A DNA stretch of 64,000 nucleotides from positions 1,674,001 through 1,738,000 of the forward strand of contig NZ_BIFT01000001.1 of NCBI RefSeq assembly GCF_003967575.1, in the 5' to 3' direction. This document shows, piece by piece, positions 44,997 to 54,555 of this stretch. A program made the translations under genes and the position numbers. The notes under the pieces are model-generated. The model did not search any database, had not been told where the DNA came from, and saw only the letters and a list, made by a program, of their open reading frames with translations. Positions within the stretch are counted from its first letter, which is position 1, and every line of letters starts with the position of its first letter. This DNA is from Dictyobacter alpinus. GTDB lineage: Bacteria; Chloroflexota; Ktedonobacteria; Ktedonobacterales; Ktedonobacteraceae.

Positions 44997-46043
44997 ATGT
45001 CGCAACAACATCCCTCGACGGCAGCAGATCAGTCATCTTCCCTCTCTGTGCATAAAGTAGCGGAACATATCTGGCAGATCACACTTCCTATCCCCCTTCC
45101 ATTGAAGACCGTCAATGTTTATGCCCTGGAAGGTAAAACAGGTTGGGTGCTGGTAGATGCAGGCATGGGAGTTCCTGGAACGCGGGAGGCTTTCTATGCT
45201 GGGATCGCTCAAGCCGGTTTACAGGTGCAAAATTTGCAGGCGATTGTGCTGACCCACTTGCATCCCGATCATATCGGACTGGCAGGAGAATTGCATGAGA
45301 TGACGCAGGTTCCAGTGCTGATGCATCCTCTTGATGAGGCTGCCTTATATAGAACCTGGGGGGATCAGATACAGACTTATATCGAGACAAGCAACCGTTT
45401 TTTTGAGCCACATGGGCTATCCACAGCCACGCACTGGTCCACGACGATGTCACCGGAAATGCTGCATTCAATCCTACGCATACCTCCACGCTCGGCGTTT
45501 CAAGCTATTGAAGATGGACAACAACTACAGCTCGCAGATGAAAGCTATCGTGTCCTCTGGCTACCTGGTCATTCAGATGGGCAGATTGGCTTGTTCCGTG
45601 AACGTGATGGGATCTTTCTCTCCGCCGATCATGTGTTACCGCGCATTACACCAAACATCGGACGCTATTCTCCCCAGGATCGTCCTGATCCGCTGCAAGA
45701 TTTCTTTCAGTCGTTGACAAAAATCTCCTCTTTACCTGCAAAGTGCATTTTACCTGGCCATGGGGATGTTTTCACTGATCTTACAAATAGAATTACAGAA
45801 ATCATGGAACATCACCAACGCAGATTAACACAAATTATAGATTTACTCGAAAAGCAACCGCAAAATGCCACCCAACTCACAAAGCAGCTTTTTGGGACAC
45901 GCCTGAAGAGCCATGAAGCCCTGCGTCTCGCGGTGGCAGAGATCTTAGCTCACCTGGAATATTTACGTCTACGGCAACAACTTATTCAACAAAAAAACCA
46001 AGCAGGCATTCTATATTATATCGTGGCCACAACATCACCCTGA
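44997..46043 (+). CDS. MBL-fold metallohydrolase with C-terminal winged helix
   Basis: 348 residues from ATG 44997 (TAGGA about 10 bp upstream). The metal motif THLHPDHIGL is complete, with later ligand regions LWLPGHSDGQIG and LSADHVLPR. The C-terminal 80 residues form a helical, winged-helix-like region (RLTQIIDLLEKQPQNATQL), as in LACTB2-type proteins. The substrate is unknown; hydrolysis of a thioester, lactone or RNA is possible. It is divergent from mraZ. Confidence 0.85.
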   Translation: MSQQHPSTAADQSSSLSVHKVAEHIWQITLPIPLPLKTVNVYALEGKTGWVLVDAGMGVPGTREAFYAGIAQAGLQVQNLQAIVLTHLHPDHIGLAGELHEMTQVPVLMHPLDEAALYRTWGDQIQTYIETSNRFFEPHGLSTATHWSTTMSPEMLHSILRIPPRSAFQAIEDGQQLQLADESYRVLWLPGHSDGQIGLFRERDGIFLSADHVLPRITPNIGRYSPQDRPDPLQDFFQSLTKISSLPAKCILPGHGDVFTDLTNRITEIMEHHQRRLTQIIDLLEKQPQNATQLTKQLFGTRLKSHEALRLAVAEILAHLEYLRLRQQLIQQKNQAGILYYIVATTSP

Positions 46044-46379
46044 AAGTAGGCGCTACTTTTTCTCAGCGCTCTCCAAACTGCAGAGTTTAACAAATAAAAA
46101 TGCTAAGTACAATCGCACGATATTCTAGTAAAGAACAACCTTATATAGAGCTATTTCTCAAATTTTTTTGGATCAGAGAGATAGGGATAAATCCACTTCC
46201 CAGGCGGCTTCACGCCGTACTACCTACTTTTAGGGATAGTGCGACGCTTGTATTTCTCAAAATCGCGTGCTATACTCCTAATCGGCAGTGAGGTTGTAAC
46301 GCCGCTCTACAAGCCCGGCAAAGTGCTTTTGGGTAATCAAGCGACGTGTGTTGATAGTTGCAAGGAGGAAATCGATCCT
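46044..46379. other. Intergenic region before the HU gene
   Basis: 336 bp. Apart from the extended -10 promoter at 46248-46276 and a leader of about 100 nt, no gene or repeat is seen. Confidence 0.5.
46248..46276 (+). promoter_or_regulatory. Extended -10 promoter of the HU gene
   Basis: TTGTAT (46248-46253), 17 bp, TATACT (46271-46276), with TG one base before the -10. It points at the HU gene. Confidence 0.6.
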
Positions 46380-46697
46380 ATGGCCGAAGATAAGACCGAA
46401 CAGGCAGCGGGACAAACCGTTGGTCGGCAAGAGCTTTCTAAGCGTATTGCCAAACAGGCGAAACTTTCTCAAAAACAAGCTTCTGAAGTGCTAGAAGCGA
46501 CCCTGACAGCCATCCGCGAAGCACTTCAGAATGGTGATGAGGTCCGGCTAGTAGGCTTTGGCTCTTTCAAAGTCCGCCAAAGTGCTGCGCGCAAGGGGGT
46601 AAATCCACGCGACCGCAAACCTATCGAAGTGCCAGCGAAGGAGCGTGTCCGCTTTTTCCCGGGCAAAGAACTTTCGGAAGCTGTTCTGAAAAAATAG
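46380..46697 (+). CDS. HU-family DNA-binding protein
   Basis: 105 residues from ATG 46380 (AAGGAGG 11 bp upstream). A short acidic N-terminal tail precedes the HU fold: GRQELSKRIAKQAKLSQKQA, then GFGSFKVRQSAARKGVNP and the DNA-binding arm with NPRDRKPIEVPA. It bends and compacts DNA as a dimer. The tail of about 15 residues is longer than in E. coli HU. Confidence 0.95.
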   Translation: MAEDKTEQAAGQTVGRQELSKRIAKQAKLSQKQASEVLEATLTAIREALQNGDEVRLVGFGSFKVRQSAARKGVNPRDRKPIEVPAKERVRFFPGKELSEAVLKK

Positions 46698-46729
46698 TAA
46701 GTTGTAACTCGTGTCTCACTGCCAAAAAT

Positions 46730-46860
46730 ACATAGCCTATTAAGCATCGCTGACCAGGAGAAACCGGACACTGCAACGCAGGGGTCCCATAATGATTATT
46801 TCTCTGTTGTAGGAGCAACGCTAAGAGGCCCGTTGCCTGCGATGCTTATAAAGGCTATGT
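46730..46860 (+). ncRNA. Candidate structured RNA downstream of the HU gene
   Basis: A long-range stem (46731-46750 with 46839-46859, 9 bp GCATCGC-type block plus an outer CATAGCC block) encloses two hairpins: CTGC-AAC-GCAG within GGAC/GTCC (about 46765-46787) and GCAACG/CGTTGC (about 46814-46835). It does not fit tRNA, 4.5S, tmRNA or a riboswitch I recognise. It could be a leader or 3' UTR structure of unknown use. Confidence 0.35.
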
Positions 46861-46974
46861 CTCATACGCTGCACTCATCCCCTGGTATTTCTAGATACCA
46901 ATCTTCTCTATCCTCATGTCCATAATTTGCTGGTTTACTATAACAACAACATAGACACATACTAGATAGGTGTT

Positions 46975-47526
46975 ATGATGACAACACATATAATTGATGG
47001 CGTCACCTTAACCTTACAACAAGGGAATATCGTTGCCGTGACGGCCGATGCGATTGTCAATGCCGCCAATGCAGCTCTGGCTGGAGGCGGAGGAGTCGAT
47101 GGGGCGATTCATCGTGCTGGCGGTCCCACAATTATGCAGGAGTGCCGCAAGATCGGGGGCTGCTCTACAGGCAGCGCTGTTGCCACCTCAGCAGGCAATC
47201 TTCCGGCCCACTATATCTTTCACGCCGTTGGGCCCATCTATCAAGGCCATGCAGACGAGCCACAACTGCTGCGGCAAGCCTATCAAAGCTGCCTGGATCT
47301 GGCGGAGCAATATCAACTGGAGAGCATTGCCTTTCCTTCCCTGAGTACTGGCGCTTATGGCTATCCATTACACCTGGCGGCTCCTATTGCGCTAAAAACG
47401 GTCATCGACCATCTACACAACACATCTACCAGTCTCAAACAGGTCATTTTTGTACTCTTCGATGGGCGCACACTACAAGCCTACCAGAAAGCACTGCAAG
47501 CACTGCTGGCCGATCACAACCACTAA
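46975..47526 (+). CDS. Macro domain protein (O-acetyl-ADP-ribose deacetylase type)
   Basis: 183 residues, single macro domain. Ligand loops are clear: IVNAANAALAGGGGVDGAIH near the N-terminus and FPSLSTGAYGYPLHLAA at about 118-134. MacroD/YmdB members hydrolyse O-acetyl-ADP-ribose or remove mono-ADP-ribose from proteins. No partner gene for ADP-ribosylation is adjacent. Confidence 0.92.
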   Translation: MMTTHIIDGVTLTLQQGNIVAVTADAIVNAANAALAGGGGVDGAIHRAGGPTIMQECRKIGGCSTGSAVATSAGNLPAHYIFHAVGPIYQGHADEPQLLRQAYQSCLDLAEQYQLESIAFPSLSTGAYGYPLHLAAPIALKTVIDHLHNTSTSLKQVIFVLFDGRTLQAYQKALQALLADHNH

Positions 47527-47619
47527 CTCCATCTCACAATCCATTGTCTTTGTCCTCTAACCGGGATACTATTGATATATTGTAATTCTTAAATGCAACA
47601 AACTGAGGATAAAGAATAT

Positions 47620-48432
47620 ATGCAAGAGCGGAGGCAGAATCTAAAATCTGAGGCAGAGATTGCTTGTATGCGCCAGGCTGGCTTGCTGACCTGGCAGGCT
47701 CATCAGCTGGCTGCGGCAATGCTTCATCCTGGCGTCACGACGGCCGAAGTGAATGCCGCAATGGAAAGTTTTATGCTTGAACATGGCGCGGAACCGCTTT
47801 TCAAAGGGGTACCCAGCAGTACGGGCAATGTACCATTTCCAGCAGCGGCCTGTATCTCAGTCAATGAAGAGTTGGTCCACGGCATACCTGGTCCACGCCG
47901 TCTGCAGGAAGGCGATATCGTGAGCATTGATACCGGTGTACGCTATCAGGGCTGGTGTGGTGATGCGGCGGTTACCCATGCGATTGGGAAGATTGAGGAT
48001 CCAACCCGACGTCTGCTAGAGGTAACGGAGGGGACGTTACGGCTGGCGATAGAGCTCATTCCACAATGCCAATGGTGGAGTGAGGTGGCGCGTGAGCTTG
48101 AGGCATACGTGAAGCGTGCCGGCTTCGCGGTGGTAGAAGGATTGGTCGGACACAGTATCGGACGTGAGATGTGGGAGTCACCGCAGGTTCCTAATTATTT
48201 TACCTTGCAATATCAGGCCCTTGGCGATTTTGTGTTACAGCCTGGCGTGGTCATCGCGGTTGAACCAATGGTCACCATGACCTCAAAGCGTGTTCAGACG
48301 CTAGGAGATCATTGGACCATTGTGGCGCAGGATGGCAAGCCTGCCGCCCACTTTGAACATACCCTGGCAATCACAAACTCCGGCGTTCAAATACTTACAG
48401 CCGGACCCGACGGCCAGGCCTGGGCCACATAA
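47620..48432 (+). CDS. map: Methionine aminopeptidase type I
   Basis: 270 residues from ATG 47620 (GAGG 9 bp upstream); an upstream ATG at 47593 lacks a site. The metal ligands are visible in SIDTGVRYQGWCGDAA (two Asp), GHSIGREMWESP (His), VIAVEPMV (Glu) and FEHTLAIT (Glu). It removes the initiator Met from nascent proteins. The motif GHSIG replaces the more common GHGIG. Confidence 0.92.
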   Translation: MQERRQNLKSEAEIACMRQAGLLTWQAHQLAAAMLHPGVTTAEVNAAMESFMLEHGAEPLFKGVPSSTGNVPFPAAACISVNEELVHGIPGPRRLQEGDIVSIDTGVRYQGWCGDAAVTHAIGKIEDPTRRLLEVTEGTLRLAIELIPQCQWWSEVARELEAYVKRAGFAVVEGLVGHSIGREMWESPQVPNYFTLQYQALGDFVLQPGVVIAVEPMVTMTSKRVQTLGDHWTIVAQDGKPAAHFEHTLAITNSGVQILTAGPDGQAWAT

Positions 48433-48443
48433 AAACTCCGTTA

Positions 48444-49610
48444 CTACGCGGCGATCAGCAAATTTGAGCGAGAAACTACATCACGATAGCCTTGCACGAT
48501 GCATTCCATCGCCTCGTGCCATGAGCGCTCGGCCGCCAGATTCTCTGCCAGTTCTCCCATTGAGGCACGCTCTTGCGCATTAAGCATCAACTGGGTCAGG
48601 TAAGCACGATAGCCGGCAATCTGCTCATCTTCCTGCAAATTTTCAGCGTCGAGTAAAAGTCCTGTCTTTTGATGCTGAACCAGATCGCAGACCCCTTCGG
48701 AACGTACACCTACGACTGGCAGGCCAGAGGCCATCGCCTCCAGGACCACCTGACCAAAGGTTTCTGTATAGGAAGGAAAAGCGAATACATCAGCCGATGC
48801 ATAAGCGGTCGCGAGTGCTTCTCCACTCAGATAACCAGTAAAGGTCACCGGCACCTGCTCCAGTTCTTGTCGAATCTCATCATAGGCTGGTCCCTGGCCG
48901 ACAATGACCAGGTGGCAACGGGAATGATCCATCTGACGATACGCTTGAATGAGTAGGCGCAGATTTTTTTCCCAGGAAACGCGACCAACATACAGTAAGA
49001 TGGTTTTGTTCTCTGGCATCTCGCGATCCTGCAGCCATGCGTTCCGTACTTCCTGGCTTCTACGGCCCGAGTGGAATAATGTCCGCTCAACACCGCGCGG
49101 CCAGATCCGCAGGTGCTCAAAACCCTGGCTTGTCAACATTTTGGCCGTCGAGTCCGAAGGACAAAATGTTAGAGCACATTGGTTATGTACAAAGCGATTA
49201 TAGAGCCACATAGGCTTCGTCAAAAGCGAGAAGCCAAAATGTCCACAATAGGCCGCCAGATTGGTGTGATACGACGAGATAATTGGGATATTTAGTACTC
49301 TGGCTGCCGCCAGACCTGTTGCACCTAGAATAACTGGATCAACCACATGAATAATGTCTGGTCGAAACTCGGCCAGACGACGCATGAATAAGGGGCGAAA
49401 GAAATTAAATTTTAATTCAGGATAAAAAGGAAAAGGTAGCCCGGCGGTGCCAATCACCTCCGCGCCAGCATATTCATCCATGCCGCATTCAGGACCCAGT
49501 AAGAGCGCCTGGTGCCCATTGACATATAAATGCTCAAGTAAACGTGATACTGTTCGAGTAACTCCATCAAGTTTTGGCAAAAAGTTTTCTGTGATTATGG
49601 CAACGCGCAT
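48444..49610 (-). CDS. GT4 family glycosyltransferase
   Basis: 388 residues, GT-B fold. The N-terminal TENFLPKLDGVTRTVSRLL is typical of GT4 alpha-mannosyl or glucosyl transferases of the MgtA/PimB type. The donor site has VGRVSWEKNL and the E-x7-E motif TETFGQVVLEAMASG. It probably glycosylates a lipid or glycan at the cytosolic membrane face. It is convergent with map (11-bp gap) and isolated on its strand. Confidence 0.9.
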   Translation of the reverse strand: MRVAIITENFLPKLDGVTRTVSRLLEHLYVNGHQALLLGPECGMDEYAGAEVIGTAGLPFPFYPELKFNFFRPLFMRRLAEFRPDIIHVVDPVILGATGLAAARVLNIPIISSYHTNLAAYCGHFGFSLLTKPMWLYNRFVHNQCALTFCPSDSTAKMLTSQGFEHLRIWPRGVERTLFHSGRRSQEVRNAWLQDREMPENKTILLYVGRVSWEKNLRLLIQAYRQMDHSRCHLVIVGQGPAYDEIRQELEQVPVTFTGYLSGEALATAYASADVFAFPSYTETFGQVVLEAMASGLPVVGVRSEGVCDLVQHQKTGLLLDAENLQEDEQIAGYRAYLTQLMLNAQERASMGELAENLAAERSWHEAMECIVQGYRDVVSRSNLLIAA

Positions 49611-50045
49611 TGGTTCACCACCTGCTCCAACTACAAATCGCTTGCAGCACGCAAGGCGCTAACGCGATCTATCATACCCATTCATCATGACCCCTGCTCA
49701 GGCGCTCACGATTGCTTCTCATTGGCACGCTATTCAAACATGGAATCGATGCTAGCCGCCTGTGGGCGGCGCTCACGATTGCTTTTCCAGGATATGCCAA
49801 CCGATAACATGCGTATAGACAAATGGGTGACCGATGTACCCTACATCAACAGTAACACGTTCTATTTAGAGGATAATTAAGCCTTGTTTACGGTTATGTA
49901 AACCAGATGATAAAGAGCCATTAAATAGAAACACTCGCATGCAGCCAGATAGTTTTGCATCCATACATAAGAAAACGCTCATCTCCGTGAATATTTACTC
50001 TACTATTCGTTATACTGGATAGAAAATGCGTCTTTATGTACCATT
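49611..50045. other. Intergenic region between GT4 and LCP genes
   Basis: 435 bp. It contains a duplicated word GCGCTCACGATTGCTT (about 49703 and 49770), a GCCGCC-TGTG-GGCGGC hairpin between them, and a TATACT -10-like box (50011-50016) before the LCP gene. No gene is seen. Confidence 0.55.
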
Positions 50046-51758
50046 ATGCCACATTTTGAATACGTCAAAATACCATATTTAATGTTTCCAGGCATGAAAT
50101 TGACTTTACTATCCTGGCGAGGGAGGAAAACCCAAAAGGCGATAATCATACAATCTCAGAGGAAAAGGAAGCAGGTAAAGCAGGTGAAAAATCAATTTGG
50201 TAATCAGCCTTCGCAGGATGGCACTATAGACCAGCAAAAAGCTTCACCGGGTACAGCGGCCGATAAGCGACACCCCGGACAACAGGCAGCGGAAAACGGG
50301 CTCCTGACAAAATGGAAAACAGGACAATCTCACCATGCGGAGCAATCCTCTCAAGCGCATATCGCTCAAACTGGCAGCCTGATGGACGAACCTGCGCACG
50401 ATCCACTTAGTAAGCGCCGGATGCCTGGACGCCGCTTACAAGCACACGGCTCTCATCCAACTAAACCACCTGTAACTCATTCTTTTGCGCCACGCGTCGA
50501 TGAAGTACCGACGCGGCAACAGCCAGCCGTGTCAAATATGGCATGGCCGCCTCAGGCTGGTCCAGAAACATATCCCTCCGGCCTACAGCACCAACCGGGC
50601 AATCCCAATGCGATGAACACGCCCGGTTTTAGTAATGTTCCACCAGTGATGGTACAACCACCACTGGCAGCCGCTGGCTCAATCACCAAAAAACGTACCC
50701 GCCGTATCCCGCTGTGGACACGCATCGCCATTGGTGTGCTCACATTTTTTATCGTCGCAGCGGGTGGAGCTTTTGCTTACTATCAATTTACCTTTGCGGG
50801 CTCCGTAAATAATATTACCGGTCAGAGCGCCATCCACGATGGTACGGCTAACTACCCTCAAGAACCAACCAATATTGATCCCTTAACGCAACGCACAAAT
50901 ATTGTCCTGCTGGGCAGTGATACAGACGGTAAGGGCAATGATCCGGAACATGGACAACCCCTGGCGCAGACCATCATCGTGATTACCATTGATCCCACCA
51001 ACAATAAAGTGGGCATGCTCTCAATTCCACGTGATATGCAGGTAACTGATAGTACCTATGATGCTGCATATCCAAATTCTAAAATTGACGAAGCCTTTGA
51101 ACATGCCTGGCAAGGAAATGATGCTAAAGAAAAAGCGCAACGTGCCGCCGGACATACCATGGATGTGATTGAAGCGAACTACGGTATCCATATCGATCAC
51201 TATGCCTGGGTTGGTCTACAGGGCTTTATCAAAGTTATCGATACCATTGGTGGGATTGATGTGGACATCAGCCATCCTATGTTCGATGATTTGTATCCAG
51301 ATGATACCGGGACCAGTCAGGACAAATTTGGCTATAAGCGGCTCTCTATCGCGCCAGGTCCACAGCACCTTACCGGACTTGAAGCCCTGGAATATGTGCG
51401 TACACGCCATGCGGACCTCGGTGGTGACTTTGGGCGCACCGATCGTCAGCAACAGGTCCTGAGCCAGATCAAGGTTAAACTGACCAATGCCGATACCATT
51501 ACCAAAGCACCAGCCTTGCTTAACGATCTGAACGGATTCTTGCTAACCGATTTAAATCTCAATCAGCTCTACACTTTCGCGCAAATAGCCAGAGACATCG
51601 ATATTAACAAACTTGATCGCGTGACACTGACAAGTAATTATGCCATCCAGATAAAATCTAATACACGTAACAACTACGGGCCAAATTGCGCACTGGTTAT
51701 CCCAAAGATTCGCGAGATGTTTGGCATTGATAATCCCACCTGCTTAGATCAAGGATAA
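50046..51758 (+). CDS. LCP (LytR-CpsA-Psr) family protein
   Basis: Up to 570 residues; the start is uncertain. GTG 50184 would give 524 residues. A long polar Gln/Pro/His-rich cytosolic part precedes one membrane helix (about 223-245 in the long form) and the extracytoplasmic LCP domain. Domain motifs include LLGSDTDGKGNDPEHGQ near its start, SIPRDMQVTD and the YVRTRHADLGGDFGRTDRQ segment with the conserved Arg residues. LCP enzymes transfer polyprenyl-linked polymers to peptidoglycan. A lipoprotein gene follows 10 bp later. Confidence 0.9.
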   Translation: MPHFEYVKIPYLMFPGMKLTLLSWRGRKTQKAIIIQSQRKRKQVKQVKNQFGNQPSQDGTIDQQKASPGTAADKRHPGQQAAENGLLTKWKTGQSHHAEQSSQAHIAQTGSLMDEPAHDPLSKRRMPGRRLQAHGSHPTKPPVTHSFAPRVDEVPTRQQPAVSNMAWPPQAGPETYPSGLQHQPGNPNAMNTPGFSNVPPVMVQPPLAAAGSITKKRTRRIPLWTRIAIGVLTFFIVAAGGAFAYYQFTFAGSVNNITGQSAIHDGTANYPQEPTNIDPLTQRTNIVLLGSDTDGKGNDPEHGQPLAQTIIVITIDPTNNKVGMLSIPRDMQVTDSTYDAAYPNSKIDEAFEHAWQGNDAKEKAQRAAGHTMDVIEANYGIHIDHYAWVGLQGFIKVIDTIGGIDVDISHPMFDDLYPDDTGTSQDKFGYKRLSIAPGPQHLTGLEALEYVRTRHADLGGDFGRTDRQQQVLSQIKVKLTNADTITKAPALLNDLNGFLLTDLNLNQLYTFAQIARDIDINKLDRVTLTSNYAIQIKSNTRNNYGPNCALVIPKIREMFGIDNPTCLDQG

Positions 51759-51768
51759 ATAGCTTGAC

Positions 51769-53052
51769 ATGAAAAAATATCCACTATGGAAGCTCTTTTT
51801 TCTCTTTACCTTGCTGACACTTAGCTTGCAGGGTTGTTTGGGAGGGGCAGATGACAACTACAAAAGCGTCACCCATGGCAAGAATGGTGATGTAAAAATT
51901 AATATTCAACAGGCAGCTTTTAAAGGGAAGATATATTTCACACTGGAGCGCAATCTCTATGTGCTGGATGGGAAAGATAAAGAGCATCCCAAACAGTTGA
52001 CCAAGGGTTTGGATGTCCGCGATCCTGCGGTCTCACCCAATGGTAAGTGGGTTGCTTTCATTGTGCGCTATAAGGATTTTTCAGATCTGGCCTACATGCC
52101 TACCAGCGGCGGCAAACCCATTGTGATTGCGGCTGGCTATGGCAAATATCTACCCACAAATACAGATACACCTCAAAGCACCCACCATTGGTTTGCTCAA
52201 CCCAGTTGGGATGCCGATAGTGAACATATCTACTTTTTAGGCGATAACCAGAAGTACTTTTGGAATCCAAAAATTGTGGGGGGGTATGACGCGGCCATTC
52301 TGGATATGCAGGTATTTAAGATGTCTATGCACGACAGATTGACAACTGAAGATGCTATCCAGAATGCACAGCCTATAGCTTATACATCTATTGGCGCTGG
52401 CGGATTACGAGATCCCGCCAGTCGTCCCGGCCATAGAGATCAATTGGTCTACACCAGTTATAAATATACAGCACCCGACTTTTCCAAATTAGCCGTGCAA
52501 CTTAATTTGATTGATACCAACGCCATACAAGATAATATCAACCAGTTTCCTGACGAATATAACCAGAAGTATCATCCCGGTGCCTTTCAAAGTGAGATCG
52601 ATCCCGGTGTAGCGTTAACGCCCGATAAGGCTGATTTGATGAATATACAACCCGCCTTTTCGCCCGATGGTAACACACTTCTATATGTGCGCCGTGAGGA
52701 TGCCACCCATATGAGCTTCTACAGTATGCCCGTAGTCAATGGTGTGACCAGTGATCCAAATGATCCAGCGTTTGATCCTAATAGTGAGGCTAATAGTCAA
52801 AAAGGGCTCTCGCAATATGGCAGGTCGGCAAAGCTAATGACGAGTCAGTATCTCAGCCAGCCAGTCTGGTCGCCCGATGGCACACAAATCATTTATTATG
52901 ATTACCATAATACAAACTTTGATCTGTGGTTGGCTAAAATTGTCAAGGATCCCAAGACTGGTAGCTACTCGTTGCAAAAGGATAGTCAGATTGAAATTAC
53001 GCAGGCTAATGGCAGTCTGGATGCTGATTCGCGTCCCGCCTGGTCAGCTTGA
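51769..53052 (+). CDS. Beta-propeller (TolB/WD40-like) lipoprotein
   Basis: 427 residues. The lipobox LSLQGC (Cys23) follows an N-terminal signal. Several WD40-like PD40 repeats are visible (DPAVSPNGKWVAFI, NIQPAFSPDGNTLLYV and QPVWSPDGTQIIYY). Such propellers bind proteins or glycans outside the membrane. Directly behind the LCP gene, it may act with it at the cell wall; that is an inference from spacing. A 27-bp palindrome follows the stop. Confidence 0.85.
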   Translation: MKKYPLWKLFFLFTLLTLSLQGCLGGADDNYKSVTHGKNGDVKINIQQAAFKGKIYFTLERNLYVLDGKDKEHPKQLTKGLDVRDPAVSPNGKWVAFIVRYKDFSDLAYMPTSGGKPIVIAAGYGKYLPTNTDTPQSTHHWFAQPSWDADSEHIYFLGDNQKYFWNPKIVGGYDAAILDMQVFKMSMHDRLTTEDAIQNAQPIAYTSIGAGGLRDPASRPGHRDQLVYTSYKYTAPDFSKLAVQLNLIDTNAIQDNINQFPDEYNQKYHPGAFQSEIDPGVALTPDKADLMNIQPAFSPDGNTLLYVRREDATHMSFYSMPVVNGVTSDPNDPAFDPNSEANSQKGLSQYGRSAKLMTSQYLSQPVWSPDGTQIIYYDYHNTNFDLWLAKIVKDPKTGSYSLQKDSQIEITQANGSLDADSRPAWSA

Positions 53053-53424
53053 TGGCATCTACTCTAATGGAAACATATACTCAAACCTTACGCGGGCACT
53101 AAAGTGCCCAACATTTTATTAGTTGGTGCAGCCATGGCGCGAATGCGCCATGGCTGCACCAACTAATAAAACAAGAATGGGGGCGCCTGCGCTCCCCAGG
53201 CTGGCACAAAACTCACCACTCCCATTGGGATGGAAGTCCGACACACTCTGTAAGAGAAACTGGAGCCTTTGTCTCCCAATGCGAACCCCTTGATATATCA
53301 ATCTGGATATGTGAAATGACGCTGGTCATGTAGCACTCGACGGCATAACTCATTAATGGTATACTACCCTCTGAAACGGGAATTTCTAAGTAAAGTATTC
53401 GCCCAGGTCGCTTGAGGTGAGACG
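53053..53424. other. Intergenic region before the kinase gene
   Basis: 372 bp holding the palindrome at 53114-53171, a GGGGGCGC-CT-GCGCTCCCC hairpin beside it (about 53178-53196) and no credible gene. Confidence 0.6.
53114..53171 (+). repeat. 27-bp perfect palindrome downstream of the propeller gene
   Basis: Arms 53114-53140 and 53145-53171, loop GAAT. It starts 61 bp past the stop. Same architecture as those at 11248, 28980 and 30225 (AT-rich base, GC-rich tip) with unrelated sequence. Confidence 0.9.
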
Positions 53425-54390
53425 TTGAACCAATTTGAAGGCACACTGATCGCTGGACGGTACGAAATTCGTGAACATATCGCTACAGGTGGTATGGCAA
53501 GCGTCTTCAAAACCTGGGATCATCGCGTAGAGCGAATTGTGGCGATCAAAGTGCTACGATCCCTGGATAAGAATGATCTTCGTGCAGTCGAACGTTTCCG
53601 CCGGGAAGCTCGCGCTGCCGCAGCGCTTGCACATCCGAATGCCGTTACTATCTATGACTTTGTCGAAGAAATGGGTCAGTATTTCCTGGTAATGGAATAT
53701 ATTCATGGCCCGACATTAAAACAACTTGTCGCGCAACGCCGGCAGTTACAGCCACGTGAAGCAATAGAAATCGCAGCTCAAGTCTGCGCTGTATTGCAGG
53801 TTGCACATGCACGAGGTTTTATTCATCGCGATATCAAACCACAAAATATCATGTTAGCGTGGAGTGGAGGAACAGGGAGCCTCGGTGATGGAGGCGCATG
53901 GGTAAAGCTAACTGACTTTGGTATTGTACGCGTAGCGGAAGATGCTGGCCTGACAAATAGTGGTATTGTGCTTGGCACTGCCGACTACCTGTCACCAGAG
54001 CAGGCTCGTGGAGAGACCTTAACAGCCTCTTCTGATCTTTACTCACTGGGTGTGGTAATGTTTGAGATGCTGACAGGTCGGCCACCATTCGTGGGTCCGA
54101 CGGCGGTTTCAATCGCGATGCAGCATGCCTCGACCAATCCACCTCCATTACGTCAATTCAATACACAGGTTCCTGCAGTGCTTGAACAGTTAGTGAACCG
54201 CACCTTGCAGAAAGAACCTGCTGAACGCTTTAATTCAGCCGCTGAGATGCAAAAAGCCTTACGTGCCTGTGCACGCGAACTAACACGTGGCAAGTCTGCA
54301 CCACTGCCGGGAGGAGTCGCCTCATCCTATCCATCACGTTTTGGCGATGGGAAGGGGCAATATCCACCTTCGGGACACGGTCAATTCTGA
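53425..54390 (+). CDS. Soluble Ser/Thr protein kinase (PknB type)
   Basis: 321 residues from a TTG at 53425 with GAGGTGA 5-7 bp upstream. Kinase domain about 12-275: Gly loop ATGGMASVF, Lys42 in VAIKVL, catalytic HRDIKPQN, DFG, and the SPEQARGE substrate segment. Unlike PknB there is no membrane helix or PASTA domain; the C-terminal 40 residues are polar and Gly/Pro-rich. Substrates are unknown. Confidence 0.93.
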   Translation: MNQFEGTLIAGRYEIREHIATGGMASVFKTWDHRVERIVAIKVLRSLDKNDLRAVERFRREARAAAALAHPNAVTIYDFVEEMGQYFLVMEYIHGPTLKQLVAQRRQLQPREAIEIAAQVCAVLQVAHARGFIHRDIKPQNIMLAWSGGTGSLGDGGAWVKLTDFGIVRVAEDAGLTNSGIVLGTADYLSPEQARGETLTASSDLYSLGVVMFEMLTGRPPFVGPTAVSIAMQHASTNPPPLRQFNTQVPAVLEQLVNRTLQKEPAERFNSAAEMQKALRACARELTRGKSAPLPGGVASSYPSRFGDGKGQYPPSGHGQF

Positions 54391-54423
54391 TCGCGGTCCT
54401 CTGGTAAGAGAATAGACCAGGTA

Positions 54424-54453
54424 AGGGGCACGCAAAATTATTGGCGTGTCCTT
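54424..54453 (+). terminator. Possible terminator after kinase gene
   Basis: 10-bp stem AGGGGCACGC with GCGTGTCCTT (two wobble pairs) and a 10-nt AT-rich loop. No clear T tract follows. Confidence 0.35.
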
Positions 54454-54555
54454 TCACTGTCTCTTCTTCACTTTTGATCATCCTTTTTTAACTATATTCA
54501 GTATAAGAGCGCAAGATAGCATTCGCGTCTACTTGCCCATTGATGGGGAAAGCAC

